A stretch of DNA of 64,000 nucleotides from Salinibacterium sp. G-O1 (lineage in GTDB: Bacteria; Actinomycetota; Actinomycetes; Actinomycetales; Microbacteriaceae): assembly GCF_030063305.1 (NCBI RefSeq), contig NZ_JASISV010000002.1, forward strand, positions 682,001 to 746,000, in the 5' to 3' direction. The notes under the pieces were generated by a model, which saw only the letters and a list, made by a program, of their open reading frames with translations, made no database searches and was not told where the DNA came from. Shown here one piece after another: positions 54,608 to 63,289 of this stretch (within the stretch, counting starts at the first letter, position 1; each line of letters starts with the position of its first letter). The position numbers were made by a program, and so were the translations under genes.

Positions 54608-57148
54608 GTGCCTGGAGACAACCTCACCCGCATCGAAGCACAAGAGCGAAAGGCTCTCGTGTCGGTATCGAGCTACGAGATCTCACTCGATCTCACCTCG
54701 GGTCCCGAGATTTTCCGCTCGACCACCCGCGTGGTCTTTGCCGCGGACGATGGCGCCTCGACGTTCATCGATGCGATCACGTCGACCGTGCACTCCGTGA
54801 CCCTCAACGGCACCGAGCTCGACCCCGCCGTCGTGAGCGATGGTGTGCGCATCCAGCTCGACAATCTCAAGGCCGAGAATGTGCTGGATGTCGTCGCCGA
54901 TGCCGCGTACACGAACACCGGTGAGGGTCTGCACCGCTTCGTCGACCCCGTCGATGGAGAGGTCTACCTCTACTCGCAGTTCGAGGTGCCAGACAGCCGA
55001 CGGGTGTTTGCCGTGTTCGAGCAGCCCGACCTCAAGGCCACCTTCCAGTTCACCGTGACCGCGCCGGCCGCCTGGGTGGTCGTCAGCAACTCCCCCGCCC
55101 CCGAACCCGCCATCGATGGCGACTCTGCGACCTGGGTGTTCCCGCCCACCGGAATCCTCTCGAGCTACGTCACCGCAGTCGTCGCCGGGCCATACGTGTC
55201 TGTGCACGACGAGCTCACCTCGAGCGACGGCAGAGTGATCCCGCTCGGTATCTTCGCCCGCAAGTCGCTGAGCCAGTACCTCGACTCCGATTACATCTTC
55301 GAGAAGACGAAGCAGGGCTTCGAGTTCTATGAGAAGCACTTTGCATACCCGTACCCCTTCGAGAAGTACGACCAGCTCTTCGTGCCGGAGTTCAACGCCG
55401 GAGCCATGGAGAACGCCGGAGTGGTCACCTTCACCGAGACCTACATCTTCCGCTCCAAGGTGACGGATGCCATCAAGGAACGTCGCGTTGTCACGATCCT
55501 CCACGAACTCGCCCACATGTGGTTCGGCGACCTCGTGACCATGAAGTGGTGGAACGACCTGTGGCTCAACGAGAGCTTCGCGGAGTGGGCATCGACCCTC
55601 GCCACCGCCGAGGCGACCGAGTGGACCGAAGCCTGGACCACCTTCCAGGCGATGGAGAAGAGCTGGGCATACAAGCAGGACCAGCTGCCATCCACTCACC
55701 CGGTCGTTGCGACCATCAACGATCTCGAAGATGTGCAGGTCAACTTCGACGGCATCACCTACGCCAAGGGTGGGTCGGTCATCAAGCAGCTCGTCGCGTG
55801 GGTCGGGCTTCCCGAGTTCATGCTCGGCGTGAGCCACTACTTCGCCAAGCACGAGTTCGGCAACACCGAGCTCAGCGATCTGATGGTCGAACTCGAGAAG
55901 ACCAGCGGTCGCGACCTCAGCGAGTGGACGAAACTGTGGCTCGAAACCGCCGGGGTCAACACTCTGCGACCCGAGATCACGACCACCGCTGACGGCACGA
56001 TCACGTCGTTCGCCGTGCTGCAGGAGGCCGCAGCCGACTACCCGACCATCCGCCCTCACCGCCTCGCGATCGGCTTCTACAACCTCAACGCTGGCAAGCT
56101 CACCCGCGACCACCGCATTGAGATCGACGTCGACGGCGAGCGGACGGATGTGCCAGCTCTCGTCGGCCAGGGCCGCCCCGACCTCATTCTGGTCAACGAC
56201 GAAGACCTGGCGTACGCGAAGATCCGCCTCGACGAGAAGTCACTTGCGGTCGCGATGGAGCACCTCGCTGACATCAGCGACCCGCTTGCCCGCTCGATCG
56301 TGTGGGGCGCGGCCTGGGATGCCGCCCGCGACGCGGAGAGCGCCGCACGTGACTACGTGCACCTCGTGCTGAACAACATCGGCAGCGAAACCGAGTCAAC
56401 GACAATTCGCACCACCCTCAGCCAGCTGGTGTCGGTGGCGCGTTTCTACGTGACTCCCGAAACGCGGGTGAGCACCATCTCGGCTGTCGGAGACGCCCTC
56501 TGGACGCTGGCGCTGGATGCCCCGGCCGCCTCTGACTCGCAGTTCCAGTTCGTGAAGTTCTTTGCCAACATCGCGTCCACCGACGAGCATGTCGCGGCAC
56601 TGGCGGGATTGCTCGACGGCTCCGTCGCACTCGATGGTCTCGAGATCGACACCGACCTGCGCTGGGAGATCCTCGAGGGGCTTGTGCTCAACGGCGCTGC
56701 CGACGGTTCGGCGATCGACGCCGCGCTGGAGAAGGACAACACCTCGAACGGTGCTCAGGCCGCAGCCAGGGCCCGCGCCACCCTCCCCACCGCAGACGGT
56801 AAGCGAGCGGCATTCGACTCACTCGTTGCCGACGACTCCCTGCCGAACGCGATCGTGCGCATGGTGACGATGGGCTACCAGCACGTCAATGACCCGTCGT
56901 CACTCGAATCCCTGGTCGAGCCGTACTTCGCCGCGGTGAATGACATCTGGGAAAACCGCTCGTACAAGATCGCGGAGTACATCATCATGGGGCTGTACCC
57001 GGCGCCGCTGGCATCCATCGCCCTGGTGGATGCCACGAAAGCCTGGCTCGCGGCAAACCCCGGAGTGCCGGCCCTTCGCCGCATGCTCATCGAGAACCTC
57101 GCCGGGGTCGAGCGGGCCATCGAGGCGCAGAAGCGCGACGCAGTCTGA
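54608..57148 (+). CDS. pepN: Aminopeptidase N (M1 family)
   Basis: An 846-residue zinc aminopeptidase, cytoplasmic. The GTG start has AAGGAG six bases upstream; the ATG at 54569 is ahead of the ribosome site. GAMEN at 265-269 binds the peptide N-terminus. The zinc ligands are H299 and H303 in HELAHMWFG and E322 in LNESFAEW. A C-terminal ERAP1-like helical domain follows. It releases N-terminal residues from peptides. It is followed by a palindromic repeat. Confidence 0.96.
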   Translation: MPGDNLTRIEAQERKALVSVSSYEISLDLTSGPEIFRSTTRVVFAADDGASTFIDAITSTVHSVTLNGTELDPAVVSDGVRIQLDNLKAENVLDVVADAAYTNTGEGLHRFVDPVDGEVYLYSQFEVPDSRRVFAVFEQPDLKATFQFTVTAPAAWVVVSNSPAPEPAIDGDSATWVFPPTGILSSYVTAVVAGPYVSVHDELTSSDGRVIPLGIFARKSLSQYLDSDYIFEKTKQGFEFYEKHFAYPYPFEKYDQLFVPEFNAGAMENAGVVTFTETYIFRSKVTDAIKERRVVTILHELAHMWFGDLVTMKWWNDLWLNESFAEWASTLATAEATEWTEAWTTFQAMEKSWAYKQDQLPSTHPVVATINDLEDVQVNFDGITYAKGGSVIKQLVAWVGLPEFMLGVSHYFAKHEFGNTELSDLMVELEKTSGRDLSEWTKLWLETAGVNTLRPEITTTADGTITSFAVLQEAAADYPTIRPHRLAIGFYNLNAGKLTRDHRIEIDVDGERTDVPALVGQGRPDLILVNDEDLAYAKIRLDEKSLAVAMEHLADISDPLARSIVWGAAWDAARDAESAARDYVHLVLNNIGSETESTTIRTTLSQLVSVARFYVTPETRVSTISAVGDALWTLALDAPAASDSQFQFVKFFANIASTDEHVAALAGLLDGSVALDGLEIDTDLRWEILEGLVLNGAADGSAIDAALEKDNTSNGAQAAARARATLPTADGKRAAFDSLVADDSLPNAIVRMVTMGYQHVNDPSSLESLVEPYFAAVNDIWENRSYKIAEYIIMGLYPAPLASIALVDATKAWLAANPGVPALRRMLIENLAGVERAIEAQKRDAV

Positions 57149-57156
57149 CGAAACCG

Positions 57157-57220
57157 CCGCGAACCGCGGCATTGTGTTGGTTCCGCTTGCCGGAATCGCA
57201 CTTTGCCGCGGTTCGCGCGG
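57157..57220. repeat. Palindromic intergenic repeat, copy 2
   Basis: The arms CGCGAACCGCGGCA (57158-57171) and its complement (57204-57217) are perfect. An inner TTCCG-CTTGC-CGGAA hairpin (57181-57195) fills the spacer. Outer arm and nested design match copy 1 at 9279-9340. It lies 9 bases after the pepN stop. Confidence 0.75.
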
Positions 57221-57275
57221 GTCTGCCGTTCCGCTCGGGATGCACCCAAGCTCGCGTCGCTAGTATTGAGCGGCT

Positions 57276-58343
57276 ATGTACCAGACGACAGAACCCCCCG
57301 GGACGCCCACCCCGTGGGACGAAATCCTGCAGAATCTCGTCGCCTTCGACACGGACTGGCACTTCTTCACGATCTTTTTCGTCATAGTCGGCTCGCTCAT
57401 CGTGCGATGGGTGCTGCATTTCGTCATCCGCCGGGTCGTTCGCCGGATCATCAACGGAGCGAAGCGGCGCCAGAATTTCGACGACACCCAGGCCCTGCTG
57501 ATGTCACCACTGGCGGCGGTGCGGGTAGTGCAGCGCACCCGAACGCTCGGCAGCGTGCTCGGCAACCTTGTGACGGCCGTGATCGTCATCATGGGCGTTC
57601 TGGTGATCTTCAATACCGTCTACCCCGGAGCCACTTCTGCGTTCGCACTGATCACCGCGGCCCTGGGCGCTGGCCTCGGCTTCGGCGCGCAAAACATCGT
57701 CAAGGATGTGCTGAGCGGGCTGTTCATGGTCGCGGAGGACCAGCTCGGTGTGGGCGATGTGGTCGACCTCGGGCCCGCCACTGGCGTGGTCGAGAATGTG
57801 GGCATCAGGATCACCCAGGTTCGCGACGTCAACGGAACTCTCTGGTTCGTGCGCAACGGAGAAATCCTGCGGGTGGGAAACAAGTCGCAGGGTTGGGCCC
57901 GGGTGATCATCGACCTCGCCGTGCCGTATGAGGTCGATGTCGAGGCCGTTCAGGATCGGATCCTGCAGACCGCGAGCAGCATGGCCGACAGCGGCAAGTG
58001 GCAGTCACGCATTCTCGAGAAGCCCGAGATCTGGGGAATCGAGTCGATTTCCGCCGAGGCTGTCGTGCTTCGGATCGTCGTCAAAACCGCGTCAGCCTCG
58101 AAGGATGATGTTGCCCGCGAGCTCAGGGCGCGCCTCAAGTCCGCGCTCGACGACATGGGCGTGCGTCTCCCTGCCCTCAACACGATGGTGCTGTCCGGGG
58201 CCGAAAATGCCGCGAGCGTGCATGGCGCCCGGCCCCCCAAGACGAAGCCCGTGGCGGTGCAGTCGAGGGACACCTCTCTCGGGGATTCAGGATCGAAACC
58301 TACGACTCGCACGAAAAATCCGACCGATGGGGGCCCAGAGTGA
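57276..58343 (+). CDS. MscS-family mechanosensitive ion channel
   Basis: A 355-residue channel homologue with two or three transmembrane helices (about 27-47, 88-110 and the pore helix at 120-142). ALGAGLGFGAQNIVKDVLSGLFMVAEDQLGVGDVVDLG is the pore/beta-domain signature. The last 50 residues are a Lys/Pro/Thr-rich tail. It differs from the MscS at 9406 in a longer N-terminus and a different pore sequence. The stop overlaps the start of the haemoglobin gene (GTGA). Confidence 0.92.
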   Translation: MYQTTEPPGTPTPWDEILQNLVAFDTDWHFFTIFFVIVGSLIVRWVLHFVIRRVVRRIINGAKRRQNFDDTQALLMSPLAAVRVVQRTRTLGSVLGNLVTAVIVIMGVLVIFNTVYPGATSAFALITAALGAGLGFGAQNIVKDVLSGLFMVAEDQLGVGDVVDLGPATGVVENVGIRITQVRDVNGTLWFVRNGEILRVGNKSQGWARVIIDLAVPYEVDVEAVQDRILQTASSMADSGKWQSRILEKPEIWGIESISAEAVVLRIVVKTASASKDDVARELRARLKSALDDMGVRLPALNTMVLSGAENAASVHGARPPKTKPVAVQSRDTSLGDSGSKPTTRTKNPTDGGPE

Positions 58344-58783
58344 GCGACGAACGTCAGCCGAGCCCCGTGAGACTGCGCATGAGTGTCGGTGGGGAATCGG
58401 TGCAGGGCAACTTCTGGGAGCAGGTCGGCGGTCGGCCGACGTTCGAAAAACTCGTGCGCAAATTTTACGAGGGCATCGCTACCGACGAGGTGCTGCTGCC
58501 GATGTATCCGGAGCAGCCAGATCTCGAGGGAGCGATCCAGCGCTTGACCGGCTTTCTCGAGCAGTACTGGGGCGGACCGACGACCTACAGCGACGAGCGC
58601 GGCCACCCACGGTTGCGCCAGCGGCACATGCCCTTCAGAGTGAATCCGGATGCGCGTGACCGGTGGCTCTCGCACATGCGCGTCGCCGTCGACAGTCTTG
58701 AGCTGTCACCGCTTCATGACGCGACATTATGGGCATACCTGGACCGGGCGGCACAGGCGATGGTCAACACTTTCGACGAGTAG
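58340..58783 (+). CDS. glbO: Group II truncated haemoglobin (GlbO type)
   Basis: A 147-residue haem protein. Conserved points: GRPTFEKLVRKFYEGI, LLPMYPE, FLEQYWGGPTTYSDERGHPRLRQRHMPF with proximal His96, and a Trp in WLSHM. The first 24 residues extend beyond the usual trHbII start. GTG overlaps the MscS stop by four bases. In mycobacteria GlbO is implicated in oxygen handling and redox signalling at the membrane. Confidence 0.94.
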   Translation: MSDERQPSPVRLRMSVGGESVQGNFWEQVGGRPTFEKLVRKFYEGIATDEVLLPMYPEQPDLEGAIQRLTGFLEQYWGGPTTYSDERGHPRLRQRHMPFRVNPDARDRWLSHMRVAVDSLELSPLHDATLWAYLDRAAQAMVNTFDE

Positions 58784-58836
58784 TCGCGCAGCAGTCGGCA
58801 TCGTGACTCGGCGGAGTTACGCCATAGAATGGATAA

Positions 58837-61800
58837 ATGGTCACTGCTGACACGGATGTGGATCGCACGCTTGCCAACCTGAGGGAGGCTGCACGTGTTG
58901 CGGAAGGAGGCTGGACTCCCCGCGACTGGTCCTCCCGATCCAGCGACGGGACCGAATCGCCAGCGCGGCTCGGCATCGAAAACATCCATCTGAGGCAGGT
59001 TGGAGTCTTCTCCAGGTTCGAGGTGGAAGCTCACCACGGCGTCGAACTCACCGTCCGGCTCGACCTGCCGGAGACGGTGAGCGGGGTCCCCCTGTCAGGA
59101 GAGCCACTTGAGCTCACCATCAACTCGCTTCGACCCATCGATATCTTCGTCGACGACCGGAGGGTCTTTGGAGATGCGCTCCCCGTCGTAGCTGCCGGCC
59201 CCGCGCTCATCACACTGGTCGACGAGATCATCCCCGGCGACAACGGGCAACTCACGCTTCGCGTTCTCCCGAGCCCGGTCGCGCTCGGCGGCGAGTGGGG
59301 CAGAACCGCCCTCACCGTGCAGTTCACGACCCCGTCGCTGCGTGCACGCTGGCGGCTGTATGACCTCGCCGTCGCACGACTCATGCTTGCCCACGAGTTC
59401 GCGGCCACCGACGACCAGCGGGACTCCGTGCGTGCCGCCGCACAGGCGATTCCACTCGATGCCGCGCACGCAGATTCGGCTTCGCTCCAGTCGCTGCTCG
59501 GCGACGATTCGACGCTGGGAAAGGCATTCGCAGGATTGACGTGGCTCGACGAATCGCTCGCTGAGTACCGCGTTCATTGCATCGGCCATTCGCACATCGA
59601 CCTGGCCTGGCTGTGGACGTACGAAGACACCCGCGAGGTCATCGCCCGCGACTTCGAGAGCGTGCTCGCGCTCTTCGACGATTACCCCGAATTCCGGTTC
59701 ACACACTCGCAATCCCGGGCGTACGCCGAGCTCGAACACTCCCGCCCCGACCTCTTCGAGCGTGCGGTGCGGCGCATCGCCGAGGGAAGACTCGAGCCGG
59801 CCACGCTCCAATGGGTGGAATCCGACGTGCACCTCCCGAGCGGGCCTGCGCAGGCCAGGCAGCTCATGGAGGGGGTGCAGTACTCGCGCGACCGGCTCGG
59901 CACCTCCCCCTCCGTGCTGCTCGCCCCAGATACCTTCGGCCAGAGCGGAAATCTCCCCCAATTGGCGGTCCAGGCAGGAGCCAGCGTCTACTACCACCAC
60001 CGCGCAAATCCCGGCTTTCCCACCGGCGGAGCGCACTGGCCTGCTTACTGGTGGATCGGCGACGACGGCACCCGGCTTCTCAGCGTGAGCACACCGATCT
60101 ACCTTGGCCCGGTCACCGCGAGCCGACTCGCCGCCGACCTGATCAACCTCGGTCGACGCAACGGCATCCACGACATCTGCTACTTCTATGGGGTCGGAGA
60201 TCACGGCGGCGGACCCACCCGCGCCGACCTGGACACCATCAGGTTGTTGAATGAATCCACCGGCTTTCCCTCCGTCGGCTGCTCCACCATGTCTGAGTAT
60301 GCGACGCAGCTACTCGCCAGCGGAGCGGCGCTGCCGGAGCACCACGGCGAATCCGATCACGTGTTTGAGGGATGCTACGTCAGCCAGTCCGGGGCCAAGC
60401 AGATGAATCGCACCAGCGAGAATCTGCTGACGTCGGCAGAGACGCTCGCCGCCCTGGCCGGGCTTGCGGCGGGGACTGAACTGGATGCCGCCTGGCGCAC
60501 CGTGCTGCATCACCAGTTTCACGACATTCTGGGCGGATCAGCGGTCGCGGGCGCCTATCTCGACCAGTCCGTGGATGCCGACGCCACTGCCAGCGTCGCA
60601 GCTCGACTCTCCGCTGACTCGATCGCCGTGCTCGCGTCGGGCATCGCCGAGGATCAGATCGCACTCACCAATGCGCTGGGCTCGCCGCGAGTCGAGGTCG
60701 TCGAGATCCCCGCCGGCCTCGCGGGCGACGCCACCTCCGCGACGAGCGGCGGGGCTGAGCTTCCCGCCCAGCGCACCGCGGATGGCGGACTCGTGGTTCT
60801 CGCGGAGCTGGGAGCTTTCGAAACCCTGGCCGTCGAGCTTGGCGGGGAGGTCAGCTCTCTCGCTCCGGTGCGGGTCGATGAGGTCGCTGGCGGGTTCTCC
60901 GTCACGACGTCGACGTGGCGAGCACGAGTGGATGGGGCATCCGGAATCGTCGTGTCCCTGGTCGACGTGGCTACCGGCGAGTTGCTCGTCGGTCGCGGTG
61001 AGGTGCTCAGCCCGGAAAGCATCCGACAGCACCGCCATGATCTGGGCCTCGGAGCCCTCGTCGTCACCCACGAACTGCCGCACGAGATGTCATCGTGGGT
61101 CACCGACCGGGCCGACAGCGAGCGCACCCTCATGTCGGGTGCGACCACCACGGTGGTCGAGGTCGGGCCTGTGCGCGCGGTGCTGGAGACCGGGCACAGT
61201 TTCGGCGCATCCCGTGCGATCGTGCGCACCACGTTCACAGAGGGTGTTCCGTGGATCGGCTTTGACGTCGAAGTGCATTGGGAAGAGCCGGGCGGGGCGG
61301 AGTTCGGAGTGCCCGGACTCTCGGTGTCGTTCGGCAGCCGCATCCCTGCCACCGAGCTGTGGACTGAGTCGCCATTTGCTGCGGCGAGATCGCGGCCGGA
61401 CGGCTACCTGCGTCCCATGCTGCGCTGGGCCGACCTTGGGTCGGCCGACGGTGGTCTGGCTGTGGCCAACGACTCGAAATACGGAGTCGAGGCGCTGGGC
61501 CCACGCATGCGCGTACCCCTCGTGCGAAGCGCTTACGATCCAGACCCGACAAGCGAAGTAGGCCACGTCACCACCAGCAGCTTCAGGGTCATGCCCCATC
61601 TGGCCGGGTGGCGTGAGGTCGATGTCGTCGGGCTCGGCGCGGGGCTCAATCAGCCCGTACACGTCTCGGCCGGACCCGGCGGAACTGCCGCAGACATCAC
61701 CCTCCCTCGTCTCGAAGGTGATTCCGGAGTTGTCATCGCCGGAATGCTTCAGACGGCAGCTGGCACACTGATCCGACTGGCGGAAACCACCGGTCGCCCG

Positions 61801-61956
61801 TGTGGCGCGACACTGTCCGGCCTTGGCCGTCGCCGCGTCTGGGCGAGCGATCTCCTGGGGGAGCGCACCGATCCGGTCGACTCCCCCGACGGTGAAGCTT
61901 TCCTGCAGTTCGGCGCCTTTCAGGTGCGCACCCTCCTGCTGGAGACCGGCGCATAG
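58837..61956 (+). CDS. Alpha-mannosidase (GH38)
   Basis: A 1039-residue enzyme without signal peptide, so cytoplasmic. CIGHSHIDLAWLW carries the zinc-binding His and Asp of GH38, and the nucleophile is D365 in LAPDTFGQSG. A central helical bundle and C-terminal beta domains follow (DWGSADGGL-like region, reading ADLGSADGGLAVANDSKYG). It removes alpha-linked mannose from oligosaccharides. ROK regulator and a second GH38 gene lie directly downstream, the latter in the opposite orientation. Confidence 0.95.
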   Translation: MVTADTDVDRTLANLREAARVAEGGWTPRDWSSRSSDGTESPARLGIENIHLRQVGVFSRFEVEAHHGVELTVRLDLPETVSGVPLSGEPLELTINSLRPIDIFVDDRRVFGDALPVVAAGPALITLVDEIIPGDNGQLTLRVLPSPVALGGEWGRTALTVQFTTPSLRARWRLYDLAVARLMLAHEFAATDDQRDSVRAAAQAIPLDAAHADSASLQSLLGDDSTLGKAFAGLTWLDESLAEYRVHCIGHSHIDLAWLWTYEDTREVIARDFESVLALFDDYPEFRFTHSQSRAYAELEHSRPDLFERAVRRIAEGRLEPATLQWVESDVHLPSGPAQARQLMEGVQYSRDRLGTSPSVLLAPDTFGQSGNLPQLAVQAGASVYYHHRANPGFPTGGAHWPAYWWIGDDGTRLLSVSTPIYLGPVTASRLAADLINLGRRNGIHDICYFYGVGDHGGGPTRADLDTIRLLNESTGFPSVGCSTMSEYATQLLASGAALPEHHGESDHVFEGCYVSQSGAKQMNRTSENLLTSAETLAALAGLAAGTELDAAWRTVLHHQFHDILGGSAVAGAYLDQSVDADATASVAARLSADSIAVLASGIAEDQIALTNALGSPRVEVVEIPAGLAGDATSATSGGAELPAQRTADGGLVVLAELGAFETLAVELGGEVSSLAPVRVDEVAGGFSVTTSTWRARVDGASGIVVSLVDVATGELLVGRGEVLSPESIRQHRHDLGLGALVVTHELPHEMSSWVTDRADSERTLMSGATTTVVEVGPVRAVLETGHSFGASRAIVRTTFTEGVPWIGFDVEVHWEEPGGAEFGVPGLSVSFGSRIPATELWTESPFAAARSRPDGYLRPMLRWADLGSADGGLAVANDSKYGVEALGPRMRVPLVRSAYDPDPTSEVGHVTTSSFRVMPHLAGWREVDVVGLGAGLNQPVHVSAGPGGTAADITLPRLEGDSGVVIAGMLQTAAGTLIRLAETTGRPCGATLSGLGRRRVWASDLLGERTDPVDSPDGEAFLQFGAFQVRTLLLETGA

Positions 61957-61978
61957 ACAACCACTAGTGTTCTGACAG

Positions 61979-63250
61979 ATGCATCGGAAAGGCACGACCG
62001 TGGACAAGAAAGACCCAGTGGGCCGCAGGGGCACGAACCTGCCCGCGATGGGCGACTTCAACCAGTCCGTCATCCTCGACGCGATCCGCAGGGCGCCCAC
62101 CGGGCTCAGCCGCGTCGAGCTGTCCAAATCCACCGGACTCGCGCCCCAGACAATTTCGAACATCTGCCGCAGACTGCTCGACACCGAACTCATCGTCGAG
62201 GCTGGACGGGAGAGCACCGGGCCGGGAAAGCCTCGCACGATGCTGCGGCTCAACCCGGAAGGCCGTTACGCGCTCGGAGTTCACCTCGATCCGACCTTCA
62301 TCACCATCGTCATGCTCGACCTGACGGGCTCAGTGGTTGCTCGCGAACGCAGGAGAACGCCCACCGTCACCAATCCCGAGAAAATAATCTCTCAGATCAG
62401 CTCATCCCTGAACAAGATCATCGACCGTTCCGGCGTGCCACGCGACAAGATCGGTGGACTGGGAATCGCGGCTCCCGGGCCGATCGATCGGGACAAGGGC
62501 ACCGTCATCGATCCCCCGCAGCTCATCGGGTGGCACCGTGTTCCGCTTCGCGACGCGCTCGCCGAGGCGACCGGTCTTCCTGCCTTCCTCGACAAGGATG
62601 TCACCGCCGCCGCTATCGCCGAGATGTGGGCAGGCGGGTTCAACGGCGTCGGAAGCTTCATCTTCTTCTACATGGGAACCGGCATCGGTGCAGGGCTCGT
62701 CGTCCATGACGAAGTGGTGCGCGGAAGCTCCAACAACGCGGGCGAGATCGGACACATCGTGACCGACCCTGCTGGGCCGCCCTGCTTCTGTGGTCTCCGT
62801 GGCTGCATCGCCGTGTCGTGCCTTCCACAGTCTCTCGTGCAGGAGGCCGAACTTCTGGGCGTGCTGGATGACACCTCGATGGGTAGCGATACCCACACGA
62901 TCGACGCACGTTTCACCGAGCTGTGCAACGCCGCGGCAGACGGAAACGCCGTCGCACTCGAGATCATCGAACGCTCAGCCGTGCGCATCTCCCGGGCCGT
63001 GGCCGTGGTGGCGAATGTGCTGGACGTCGATCGCATCGTCTTCGGCGGTCCGTTCTGGAAGCGTCTCAGCGAGCTCTATCTTCGCCGGGTGCCCGAGTTG
63101 CTCGAGGAGGCCCGTGTCACGCGCAGCATCCATCGCATCACCGTCACCGGCAGCGAGCTGGGCGAGGATGTCGCGGCCATCGGTGCCGCATGCCTCATCC
63201 TGAACCACACTCTGACCCCACACCCTGAGGCGCTGCTTCTCTCGGGGTAA
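61979..63250 (+). CDS. ROK-family transcriptional regulator (NagC/XylR type)
   Basis: A 423-residue protein. An N-terminal winged helix-turn-helix (about 20-75: FNQSVILDAIRRAPTGLSRVELSKSTGLAPQTISNI) precedes a sugar-kinase-like domain with the ROK glycine region GSFIFFYMGTGIGAGLVV and the zinc motif CFCGLRGC. It follows the GH38 gene by 22 bases and probably regulates the mannosidase genes. Its effector is likely a mannose-containing sugar, by context only. Confidence 0.93.
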   Translation: MHRKGTTVDKKDPVGRRGTNLPAMGDFNQSVILDAIRRAPTGLSRVELSKSTGLAPQTISNICRRLLDTELIVEAGRESTGPGKPRTMLRLNPEGRYALGVHLDPTFITIVMLDLTGSVVARERRRTPTVTNPEKIISQISSSLNKIIDRSGVPRDKIGGLGIAAPGPIDRDKGTVIDPPQLIGWHRVPLRDALAEATGLPAFLDKDVTAAAIAEMWAGGFNGVGSFIFFYMGTGIGAGLVVHDEVVRGSSNNAGEIGHIVTDPAGPPCFCGLRGCIAVSCLPQSLVQEAELLGVLDDTSMGSDTHTIDARFTELCNAAADGNAVALEIIERSAVRISRAVAVVANVLDVDRIVFGGPFWKRLSELYLRRVPELLEEARVTRSIHRITVTGSELGEDVAAIGAACLILNHTLTPHPEALLLSG

Positions 63251-63289
63251 CGCCGGCAATCCGGCCGACGCCACCCGCGATCAGCAGGC

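Noticed and set aside
54683-56113. 476-codon minus-strand ORF opposite pepN
   Set aside because: Shadow of pepN; no start signal and no recognisable protein pattern.
61526-61535. GAAGCGCTTA resembling the LacI operator core
   Set aside because: Lies inside the GH38 coding sequence and only half of the palindrome is conserved; probably chance.
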